Positions 1 through 5,156 of a stretch of 5,999 nucleotides of DNA are shown here, in pieces. Each line of letters starts with the position of its first letter. Positions within the stretch are counted from its first letter, which is position 1. Location: NCBI GenBank assembly GCA_038209365.1, contig JBBQXS010000098.1, positions 1 to 5,999 on the forward strand, given 5' to 3'. The stretch is from DASQHW01 sp038209365 (GTDB lineage Bacteria > Actinomycetota > Acidimicrobiia > IMCC26256 > PALSA-610). The notes under the pieces were generated by a model. That model was not told the origin of the DNA, did not search any database, and was given only the letters and a program-made list of their open reading frames with translations. Position numbers and translations under genes: made by a program.

Positions 1-193
1 CATGGCTCCAGAGATCGAGCAGGTGTATCTGATGAGCGATCTGAAGTTCGTGTTCGTCCGCGCAGCCCGTATTCGCGAGGTCGCAGCCCTCGGCCACGAT
101 GTCGCTCACCTCGTCCCAGAACCCGTCGCACTCGCGCTCCAGGAGATCTGGCCGTTGAAGTCGTAGCCATCCGGTCGACCAAGGCGATGCCAC
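1..193 (-). CDS. Possible partial hypothetical protein, runs off left edge
   Basis: This minus-strand frame is open from a GTG at 191-193 to the window edge, 64 codons without a stop. The translation is acidic and cysteine-containing, with stretches such as ECDGFWDEVSDIVAEGCDL and ADEHELQIAHQIHLLDLW, which read more like protein than the other frames here. I do not recognise the family. No Shine-Dalgarno sequence precedes the GTG, which overlaps the ATG of the plus-strand cyclase gene, so the true start or the cyclase start must be elsewhere. An antisense plus-strand frame (2-166, 54 codons, beginning MAPEIEQVYLMSDLKFVFV) shares its codon register with this one, and base composition cannot decide between them. 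It could also be the broken 5' end of a gene interrupted near position 190, where a repeat fragment begins. Confidence 0.25.
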   Translation of the reverse strand, partial: MASPWSTGWLRLQRPDLLERECDGFWDEVSDIVAEGCDLANTGCADEHELQIAHQIHLLDLWSH

Positions 194-1554
194 CGAACGC
201 CGGGACCGTGGCGCGTATTGGAACGCGGGTCTGGGAGGCGGAAGTCCCGCTTGCATTCGACCAGTCGCTCCGATGCGCGTGGCGATCTGCACCGCCGAAC
301 CAGTTCGAGTGCCGGGTCGGTTACGGTCGTGGCATCCCAACCGATGATCCGCTTCCGCTGCCCGATGACCCACTTCTTGCCAGCTACGCGCAGGCGCTCA
401 ACGACGCCGGACATTGGGCCATGGTTGTGGACAGTGCGTTCCGAGTCGTGTTCATCACGGACGAGCTCCGGCGGAGCCAAGCGGGACTGGAGGGGCTCGC
501 CCGTGTTCCCCTCGGATTGCACTACTTCGGGTCTGAGGCCATGGCCGTGCGTTCGAGCTGGGCGCTTTTGTCTCACGCGAAGGCAGACAGTCGTCGGGAA
601 CAGTTCGCAGAGGGTCGTCGGGAACAGTTCGCAGAGGTCTTTCCCGAGATGCTGGCGGCAACTCCAGGGGGTCGATCCGAGCTACGCGAGCTCGTCGATT
701 CGCGCTTCCACGACTTGATCGATGAGCTGCCCGACAGTCAACCGCGGGCCTCGTTCGCATTTCAAATGGCGACTAATCGGTCGTGGGGAATCGATCTCAA
801 CTCCTGGTACTCGATCTTCCGCGTATACGCGACTTCGGGACAGGTCGCGGGGTACGTGTGGATCGGGAAACCCGCCGCGGGAATGTCGATGCTGGGAACC
901 ATGGCCGGCGGCAGCGACCTCCGCCATCTCGAACGGACTCAAGACGTCGTGACCGCCGACCGACGCCCGGCCGCGATCTTGTTCGCGGATCTGGAAGCGT
1001 CGTCACCGCTCGCCCGGCGCCTCGCCACCGCGGACTACTTCACGCTCGCCCGACGGCTGGTCCGCGCCGCCGATCAGTGCGTCGTCGACGCCGGCGGTCT
1101 GGTCGGCCGCCACCTCGGTGACGGAGTGACTGCGTGCTTTCTCGCGGAGGCCCTCGGTTCGGAGTCCGCAGCCGCCCGCGCCGCGATCGACGCCGCCCGC
1201 ACGCTCAGAAACGCGGTCGCCGAGATCGCCGAACGCAGCGGTCTCGCACCCGACGATGTGGTGTTGCGCTTCGGACTGCACTGGGGAGCGACGCTCTACG
1301 TCGGACTGATCAAGACGGTCGCTCGCTCCGAGGTCACCGCACTCGGCGACGAGGTCAACGAAGCCGCCCGGATCGAAGCCTGCGCATCCGGAGGCCGGGC
1401 ACTCGCGTCCAAGGCTCTCATCGAACGCCTCAACCGTGACGATGCACGGACACTTGACCTCGAACGTGTCAACTACACGCCACTCGGCGAACTCACGACT
1501 GCCACCGAGAAGGCACGGCGCGACGCACCCGCCATCGCAGTCTGCGACGTGTAG
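187..1554 (+). CDS. PAS-like sensor / class III adenylate-guanylate cyclase
   Basis: Predicted 455-residue cytoplasmic signalling enzyme making cyclic AMP or GMP from the nucleoside triphosphate. Residues about 62-240 look like a PAS-type sensor; the stretch ending in WAMVVDSAFRVVFITDELRR (78-97) is characteristic of actinobacterial PAS-cyclases. The catalytic domain starts near 260. Metal-binding aspartates are D268 (ILFADLE) and D312 (GDG), spaced 44 residues as usual for class III enzymes. The segment GDEVNEAARIEA keeps the base-selecting D388 and the transition-state pair N391/R395. The usual base-contacting lysine before GDG is R308, so substrate choice is unclear. All else suggests an active enzyme. 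Residues 1-60 do not read like a folded protein and overlap a repeat fragment; no good Shine-Dalgarno precedes the ATG, and the only other early in-frame start is GTG at 208. The start is therefore uncertain. Residues 136-151 include an exact 8-residue tandem duplication. Confidence 0.85.
   Translation: MPPNAGTVARIGTRVWEAEVPLAFDQSLRCAWRSAPPNQFECRVGYGRGIPTDDPLPLPDDPLLASYAQALNDAGHWAMVVDSAFRVVFITDELRRSQAGLEGLARVPLGLHYFGSEAMAVRSSWALLSHAKADSRREQFAEGRREQFAEVFPEMLAATPGGRSELRELVDSRFHDLIDELPDSQPRASFAFQMATNRSWGIDLNSWYSIFRVYATSGQVAGYVWIGKPAAGMSMLGTMAGGSDLRHLERTQDVVTADRRPAAILFADLEASSPLARRLATADYFTLARRLVRAADQCVVDAGGLVGRHLGDGVTACFLAEALGSESAAARAAIDAARTLRNAVAEIAERSGLAPDDVVLRFGLHWGATLYVGLIKTVARSEVTALGDEVNEAARIEACASGGRALASKALIERLNRDDARTLDLERVNYTPLGELTTATEKARRDAPAIAVCDV
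191..213 (+). repeat. 23-base fragment of the 204-bp dispersed repeat
   Basis: The 23 bases here are identical to positions 1653-1675, near the left end of the first full repeat copy, and nearly identical to the matching part of the second copy. Similarity stops abruptly on both sides. The fragment lies over the first codons of the cyclase reading frame that starts at 187. A chance 23-base identity in 6 kb is unlikely even at high G+C, so I read it as a truncated repeat copy or a rearrangement scar. Confidence 0.6.
590..637 (+). repeat. Exact 2 x 24-bp tandem duplication inside the cyclase gene
   Basis: Positions 590-613 and 614-637 are identical 24-mers in direct tandem. The length is a multiple of three, so the cyclase frame is kept and the octapeptide containing RREQFAE appears twice in the linker between the PAS-like start and the cyclase domain. 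The absence of any mismatch suggests a recent slippage or recombination event. Confidence 0.95.
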
Positions 1555-1644
1555 GACGGAACAGACGGGTTGGCGCCAACCGGCAGCGCTTGTCGCGCAC
1601 GCCCGAAGGTGTCCCAGAACGCCTATCCCATAATCGCGGCAACC
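1555..1644. other. Intergenic spacer with a 14-bp perfect palindrome
   Basis: The spacer between the cyclase stop codon and repeat copy 1 contains GGTTGGCGCCAACC (1568-1581), a perfect palindrome starting 14 bases after the stop. As RNA it would give only a five-pair stem with a GCGC loop and has no following T-run, so it is at best a weak terminator. It could instead be an operator for a dimeric regulator. Nothing else is recognisable here. Confidence 0.3.
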
Positions 1645-1848
1645 CACTGTCTCCGAACGCCGGGACCGTGGCGCGCCATATCCGCGTGGCTCGAACGGCG
1701 CGTCCTGGCGGTCTCTGATCGAAGAATGCAGCTACGTCACGAGCCCCGCGACTCGTCCGCTTCAGTGATCAGCGCCTCCGCCGACGGCATCGGGTTCGAA
1801 AGACGTCTCAGGAGGTGTACTACGCCTAGACGCGATGAGCCTCTTTAG
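1645..1848 (+). repeat. 204-bp dispersed repeat, copy 1
   Basis: Starts at CACTGTC and ends at CTCTTTAG. It matches 3229-3432 in the same orientation with about 90% identity by eye, differing by scattered substitutions and several 1-2 base indels. The indels change frame and no common reading frame survives, so the shared sequence is probably not coding. Best conserved blocks are 1725-1744 (GAATGCAGCTACGTCACGAG), the segment around GGCATCGGGTTCGAA (1786-1800), and 1802-1827. A potential stem pairs 1670-1677 with 1697-1704 (eight pairs, one G-U, 19-base loop). A second small hairpin at 1813-1827 overlaps AGGAGG (1810-1815). I do not recognise it as a named family; it is not an insertion sequence, as it has no transposase and no terminal inverted repeats that I can see. 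Confidence 0.85.
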
Positions 1849-2134
1849 AACCCAACAACGCGTTGCGCCGAGGCGGAAGTGGCGCGACGCTCGGCACTGG
1901 TCGGTTCATCGCGGATCTCGATCGCGGTGGGAGTGTCCCCGAACGGCAATTCCGGGACAGGCAATGATCGCTCTCTTTCCAGGCGCCAGGCGAGCGCTTC
2001 GTCCCGACGCCGCTGCGCTCGACGGGCCAGGCCTCGACGTCGCGCTTCACCTCACCATCAACCTCGCGGCCCCGCCGTCTACGGTCGGACAGCAAGGACG
2101 TCGAGCTGCGTCGGCGGCCATGTAGGAGCGGCAA
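1849..2134. other. Stretch without a confident gene; two weak competing frames
   Basis: Two readings compete between repeat copy 1 and the reductase gene. On the plus strand, ATG 1835 (inside the repeat end) opens a 96-codon frame that stops at 2125, nine bases before the reductase start, with its TAG overlapping the reductase Shine-Dalgarno. This placement would suit translational coupling, but the arginine-rich first half does not look like protein. On the minus strand, 2051 down to a TAA at 1845-1847 is open and gives protein-like segments such as DEALAWRLERERSLPVPE and FGDTPTAIEIRDEPTSAERR. It has no ATG or GTG start, which suggests a decayed 3' gene end. I cannot assign either to a family. 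Confidence 0.3.
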
Positions 2135-2692
2135 ATGGCCAAACTGATCTACGCGTCGAACATGTCCCTCGACGGCTGTACCGAAGACGAACGCGGCGCC
2201 TTCGACTGGGCCCCACCGAACGACGACGTGTTCGCGTTCATCACCGACCTCATGCGGTCCGCCGGCACCTACCTCTACGGGCGGCGCATGTACGACACGA
2301 TGGCCGTCTGGGAAACCGACGCCACCCTGGCCGCGCAGTCGGACCTCACGAGCGACTTCGCGAACGCTTGGCAGGCGGCGGACAAGGTCGTCTACTCCAC
2401 GACCCTGGCCGCGGCGTCAACCGCCAACACCAGGCTCGAACGTCGCCTCGACCCCGGCGCGGTACGCGACCTGAAGGCCGCAGCCACAAGCGATCTCATC
2501 GTGGGAGGTCCGAACCTCGCGGCACAGGCTCTCAAGGCCGGGCTGGTCGACGAGTGCCAGCTGTTCATCTGGCCCGTCGTCCTCAATGGGGGCAAGCCGG
2601 CGCTGCCGATCGACGCGCGCGTCGAGCTCGAACTCCTCGACGAGGGCCGATTCAGCAACGGCGTCGTACATCTCCGCTACCGCCCTCTGTAG
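2135..2692 (+). CDS. Dihydrofolate reductase family protein (RibD C-terminal domain)
   Basis: A 185-residue soluble protein covering one RibD_C domain, the usual size for stand-alone members annotated as dihydrofolate reductase family. These are NAD(P)H-dependent reductases related to the reductase half of RibD; most stand-alone members have unknown substrates, so no folate or riboflavin role is claimed. Visible family features are the N-terminal strand MAKLIYASNMSLDG, the cofactor-side YLYGRRMYDTM near residues 47-57, and near residues 126-156 DLIVGGPNLAAQALKAGLVD followed by LFIWPVVLNGGKPAL, with the glycine pair typical of the nucleotide-binding loop. The ATG has a good Shine-Dalgarno (AGGAG at 2125-2129, then CGGCAA). 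The gene converges with the VOC gene, separated by 68 bases with no clear terminator hairpin, and the pair lies between the two repeat copies. Confidence 0.9.
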   Translation: MAKLIYASNMSLDGCTEDERGAFDWAPPNDDVFAFITDLMRSAGTYLYGRRMYDTMAVWETDATLAAQSDLTSDFANAWQAADKVVYSTTLAAASTANTRLERRLDPGAVRDLKAAATSDLIVGGPNLAAQALKAGLVDECQLFIWPVVLNGGKPALPIDARVELELLDEGRFSNGVVHLRYRPL

Positions 2693-2760
2693 GAAGCCAC
2701 GTCCGCTTCGAACCGAGAGTGCTCTTGCGTCGAGTCATTCGGAACTGACCGGTGGCCCCG

Positions 2761-3171
2761 CTAGCCCTGATCGCGCAGGAACCGACGGATCGCGTCGTCG
2801 TCCGGATGCCCCCACCCGAGGCAGAACGGATGGCCTGCTGGATCGGCATAAACCTGGTGGCCCTCGGCGGCGGTCAGATCGTCGGCTGCCTGCAACAGGC
2901 GAGCACCGAGCTCGATTGCCTCGGCGTGGGCGCCTACTGGGTCATCGATGTGCAGATCGAGATGGACCTGCTGCGGGTTTCCATCCGGCCATTCAGGTGG
3001 GACGTGGTTGGGCGCGAACTGAACGCCGATCACCCAGCGCCCGTCCGCGTCGAAGACGCTGTGAAACGTGTCATCGACGAAGACGCGGCCGCCGAGCATG
3101 CCCGCCCAGAAAGCGCTCTCGGCGGCTAGGTCAGCCGCGTCGAACACAACTACCTGTCTCGTGGTCTTCAT
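2761..3171 (-). CDS. VOC superfamily / glyoxalase-like domain protein
   Basis: A 136-residue cytoplasmic protein with one glyoxalase-like (VOC) module, the common size for single-domain members that pair as dimers. Features are the opening VVVFDAADLAAESAFWAGML, then WVIGVQFAPNHVPPEWPDG, QQVHLDLHIDDP near residues 68-79, and the closing ADPAGHPFCLGW near 111-122. DLHIDDP and DPAGHPFCL are hallmarks of the actinobacterial Glyoxalase_6-like group. Metal ligands are not obvious, so activity is uncertain; related proteins serve as enzymes, resistance proteins or binding proteins. I chose the ATG at 3169-3171, where homology begins. The frame stays open to 3540, but that extension crosses repeat copy 2 and is not protein-like. 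Only a weak GAAGA precedes the start. It is convergent with the reductase gene. Confidence 0.88.
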   Translation of the reverse strand: MKTTRQVVVFDAADLAAESAFWAGMLGGRVFVDDTFHSVFDADGRWVIGVQFAPNHVPPEWPDGNPQQVHLDLHIDDPVGAHAEAIELGARLLQAADDLTAAEGHQVYADPAGHPFCLGWGHPDDDAIRRFLRDQG

Positions 3172-3228
3172 GCAGACATCTTCGCGGGCGCCGGCAGCCG
3201 TGATTGGGCCGGGCGAATTGTGCGACCG

Positions 3229-3432
3229 CACTGTCACCAAACGCCGGGACCGTGACGCGCGCCATATCCGCGTGAGCTCGAACGGTGCGTCCTCGCGGTG
3301 CGCTGATCGGAATGCAGCTACGTCACGAGCCCGCGACTCGTCCGCTTCAGTGGTCAGCGCCTCCACCGACGGCATCGGGTTCGAAGGACGTCTCAGGAGG
3401 TGTACTACGCCTGGAGGGATGAGGCTCTTTAG
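3229..3432 (+). repeat. 204-bp dispersed repeat, copy 2
   Basis: Same orientation, ends and length as the copy at 1645-1848, despite several compensating 1-2 base indels. The potential stem is kept: 3254-3260 pairs with 3285-3291 (seven pairs). One position that is G-U in copy 1 is A-U here, and one that is G-C in copy 1 is G-U here. AGGAGG (3395-3400) and its overlapping hairpin (3398-3412) are unchanged. The copy lies 57 bases upstream of the VOC start on the opposite strand and 137 bases upstream of the DUF5666-like gene on the same strand, so it could carry regulatory signals for either. Near its right end GGAGGG immediately precedes an ATG (3419) that opens only a 31-codon frame ending at 3514, which I do not call as a gene. 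Confidence 0.85.
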
Positions 3433-3569
3433 CCGTCGACGAGGGGAAATTGGGACATGGGTTCGCGGTAGTTCGCGGGCGGAAGCGGGGAGATTTGGCG
3501 GCGCGAGTTCTTGAGCGACTCTCGCCCGGTTGTGTGCCACCTCTCAGGTAGCGAACTCACGATCGACAC

Positions 3570-4385
3570 ATGAACGATCTTCCGAGAGAACCAAGTGAAG
3601 AACCAGTCGACGACGAGAGCGATCCGATCGCGGCGGGAGTCGTCGCCGCAGTCAAAGAGCAGGCGCGGTCCGCGACGCGGCCGCGATGGGTGAGGTCGGC
3701 TGGGGGTGTCTCTGCCGTGGTGCTGGTCGTTGCGGGTTTCCTCGGCGCGAAGGCGCTGTCAGGGAACGCCAGCGCGTCGGCAACAGCGGGTGCGCCGGCT
3801 CCGTCGAGCGCGCCCGTCAGCGGCGGCGCATCCAACGCTCGGTCGGGACCGGCAGCAGGGGGAGCATCCGGCACCGTCGACAGCCTGACCGCGTCGGGCT
3901 TCACGATGACCACGCCGGCGGGTCAAGCGGTGACCGTTCACGTGGCGTCCTCTACGACATTCCAGAACGGAACGAGCCCGACATCGGCGAGTGCCATCAC
4001 GACCGGCGAAGACGTCCTCGTACTGGGCACGACCAGCGGAACGGCCATCACCGCCACGCAAGTCATCGTGCAACCGACGGACGGCAGCGGATCTGCAGCT
4101 GCTTCGGCGGCGGGCGCGGCGGTGGTCCCCTTCCAGCGCGGTGCACCGAACACGTCGAAGCAGGTCGGTCAGATCCCCGCGGATTACGCCCAGGGATCAG
4201 GAACGATCGTGGGCGGAATAACGGCGAACAAGGCGACGGAATCCGCGCTGGCCGCCTACCCGGGGGGCATCGTCGACCGTGTCGTGCAGCTCAGCAACGG
4301 CGAGTACGAGGTTCACAACATCGGCGTCAGCTGGCCGCACCACGTCTTCGTCAACCAGGAGTTCAAGGTCGTGGGTGCCTTCTAA
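3570..4385 (+). CDS. Membrane-anchored protein, DUF5666-like domain with PepSY-like tail
   Basis: A 271-residue protein of unknown function. Residues 1-40 are charged and hydrophilic; 44-60 (AGGVSAVVLVVAGFLGA) form one transmembrane helix; 62-100 is an Ala/Ser/Gly/Pro-rich linker. With R/K residues just before the helix, the N-terminus should be cytoplasmic and the rest outside. Residues 101-168 (GTVDSLTASGFTMTTPAGQA onward, including TTGEDVLVLG) resemble the beta-rich DUF5666 domain, whose members repeat short strand-turn units. The C-terminus (212-271), with TESALAAYPGGIVDRVVQLS, YEVHNIGVSWPHHVF and FKVVGAF, is PepSY-like and recurs in actinobacterial surface proteins. No clear Shine-Dalgarno precedes the ATG; poor ribosome sites are common in actinobacteria. 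It is monocistronic in appearance. Family assignment rests on recognised motifs; the biochemical role is unknown. Confidence 0.8.
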   Translation: MNDLPREPSEEPVDDESDPIAAGVVAAVKEQARSATRPRWVRSAGGVSAVVLVVAGFLGAKALSGNASASATAGAPAPSSAPVSGGASNARSGPAAGGASGTVDSLTASGFTMTTPAGQAVTVHVASSTTFQNGTSPTSASAITTGEDVLVLGTTSGTAITATQVIVQPTDGSGSAAASAAGAAVVPFQRGAPNTSKQVGQIPADYAQGSGTIVGGITANKATESALAAYPGGIVDRVVQLSNGEYEVHNIGVSWPHHVFVNQEFKVVGAF

Positions 4386-4437
4386 ACGCCGCATGCAACG
4401 AGACAATGCTGCCAGATCGACAGAGCAGAGTGGTCCC

Positions 4438-4545
4438 ATGACACGCGCCCCAGAACAACGGGCCCGACGTATCCCGGATCGCCGGGTCGTGGGCGCTGTT
4501 GCGACGTTGATCGCCTGTTTCGCCGGGCCTCAGGAGTTCCAGTAG
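4438..4545 (+). pseudogene. Possible truncated 5' end of a small membrane protein gene
   Basis: An ATG at 4438 opens 35 codons reading MTRAPEQRARRIPDRRVVG then AVATLIACFAG, a basic head followed by a hydrophobic stretch that resembles the start of a membrane or exported protein. The frame ends at a TAG just inside the hydrolase remnant on the opposite strand, as if the gene were cut there. No strong Shine-Dalgarno is visible. It may equally be chance. Confidence 0.2.
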
Positions 4546-4733
4546 TCGGGCAGTTTGGCGGCGAGCCACTTTGCCATCGCCGTGTTGACGGCGACGGGCT
4601 GCTCTTGGGCCATCCAATGTCCGGAGTGGACTACAGCCTCGGTGAGGTCAGAGCAATCGCGGCGCATCGGGTCCGCGAATCGCGAGTTCGTTGTTGTCTC
4701 GCACACCGCGTCGTACGCGTCGTGCAAGACGGC
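4530..4733 (-). pseudogene. Alpha/beta-hydrolase C-terminal remnant
   Basis: The last 67 residues of an alpha/beta-hydrolase of the epoxide-hydrolase type, on the minus strand. Recognisable pieces are AVLHDAYDAVCETTT, FADPMRRDCSDLTE and SGHWMAQEQPVAVN, ending LPDYWNS. The histidine of SGHW is at the position of the catalytic histidine in this fold, and the family's intact proteins end with the same helix. The nucleophile elbow, lid and oxyanion parts (over two thirds of a normal protein of about 280-320 residues) are missing. Upstream the open frame continues to 5036, but that part is antisense to the cyclase remnant and is not hydrolase sequence. The break near 4725-4733 is therefore a rearrangement junction. 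The fragment has no start signals and is presumably not expressed. Confidence 0.75.
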
Positions 4734-4953
4734 CCAGCACGAGCGGTGCGGTGCGGCCAAGCGATCGCCCAGGCCGTCCGCGACCTCGGCATCGAGATTC
4801 GCGCCCGGTGTGCACACGGGCGAGATCGAACTGCGGGGCGACGACGTGAGCGGCGTTGCCGTGCAGCTCGGGGCCCGAGTCGTCCGAGGCGGCGTCGTTA
4901 TGGGACGCGCAGTATGGGACACCGTTCCGGGTCTCTGCTCGGAGAAGGATGGA
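4728..4953 (+). pseudogene. Class III cyclase C-terminal remnant with a frameshift
   Basis: Plus-strand fragment of a second type of adenylate cyclase domain. It begins DGPARAVRCGQAIAQAVRDL then GIEIRA in one frame. At 4804-4806 there is one C too many, after which GVHTGEIELRGDDVSGVAVQ, LGARVV and, more weakly, VWDTVPG follow in the next frame. In intact relatives these are continuous, with RAG-hHTGE directly joined (h = hydrophobic). The first metal-binding aspartate, the GDG loop and everything N-terminal are absent, and the usual C-terminal GxRxLKGVPG-like end is unrecognisable after 4953. In actinobacteria this cyclase type often follows an alpha/beta-hydrolase-like domain in the same protein, but the neighbouring hydrolase remnant points the opposite way, so the two were not one gene in this arrangement. 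No start signal; dead gene. Confidence 0.75.
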
Positions 4954-5156
4954 TCGACCGGGCGATCAGTCGGGCGGTTCTGGGTCGAGGGCCCGACGCG
5001 GTCGCGGCGCCCTCCACCGTGAGGACGATGCCGCACGCGGCCGCGCGTATGCGGCAGTAGGAGAGCTCCTGACGCGGCACATCCTCACGCTAGGACCGGT
5101 AGCTCATCGGGCACGATCGCGTTCGTCCCACCTAGCCTGGAGCGAGGGGGGCATCC
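4954..5156. other. Spacer upstream of the cyclase-ATPase gene
   Basis: No gene is supported here. The frames that cross it are arginine/proline-rich continuations of the remnants. The last part holds the ribosome site of the next gene (GAGGGGGG at about 5144-5151). TAGCCT at 5133-5138 fits the loose actinobacterial -10 pattern TAnnnT, but I see no matching -35, and a transcript starting there would have a very short leader. The promoter is unproven. Confidence 0.35.

Noticed and set aside
106..576. A 156-codon minus-strand frame opposite the PAS-like region
   Set aside because: No family features, and it is antisense to recognisable PAS-like coding sequence for much of its length.
1003..1647. 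A 214-codon minus-strand frame opposite the cyclase domain
   Set aside because: It is antisense to a clearly recognisable cyclase catalytic domain and its product has no family features.
1790..1800. GGTTCGAA resembling a tRNA T-loop, present in both repeat copies
   Set aside because: The flanking bases do not form a T stem, and no acceptor stem, anticodon arm or CCA end can be placed around it.
1879..2748. A 289-codon plus-strand frame overlapping the reductase gene
   Set aside because: The product is extremely arginine-rich, as expected of an out-of-frame reading of high-G+C DNA, and overlaps the real reductase frame.
1645..3432. Integron cassettes with attC sites, suggested by small accessory genes between repeats
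   Set aside because: The repeats lack recognisable R'/R'' core sites of the GTTRRRY type, the reductase and VOC genes face each other, and no integrase is seen.
2761..3540. Longer, 259-residue version of the VOC protein
   Set aside because: The added 123 residues cross repeat copy 2, are arginine/serine/proline-rich and lack homology; domain sequence starts right after the ATG at 3171.
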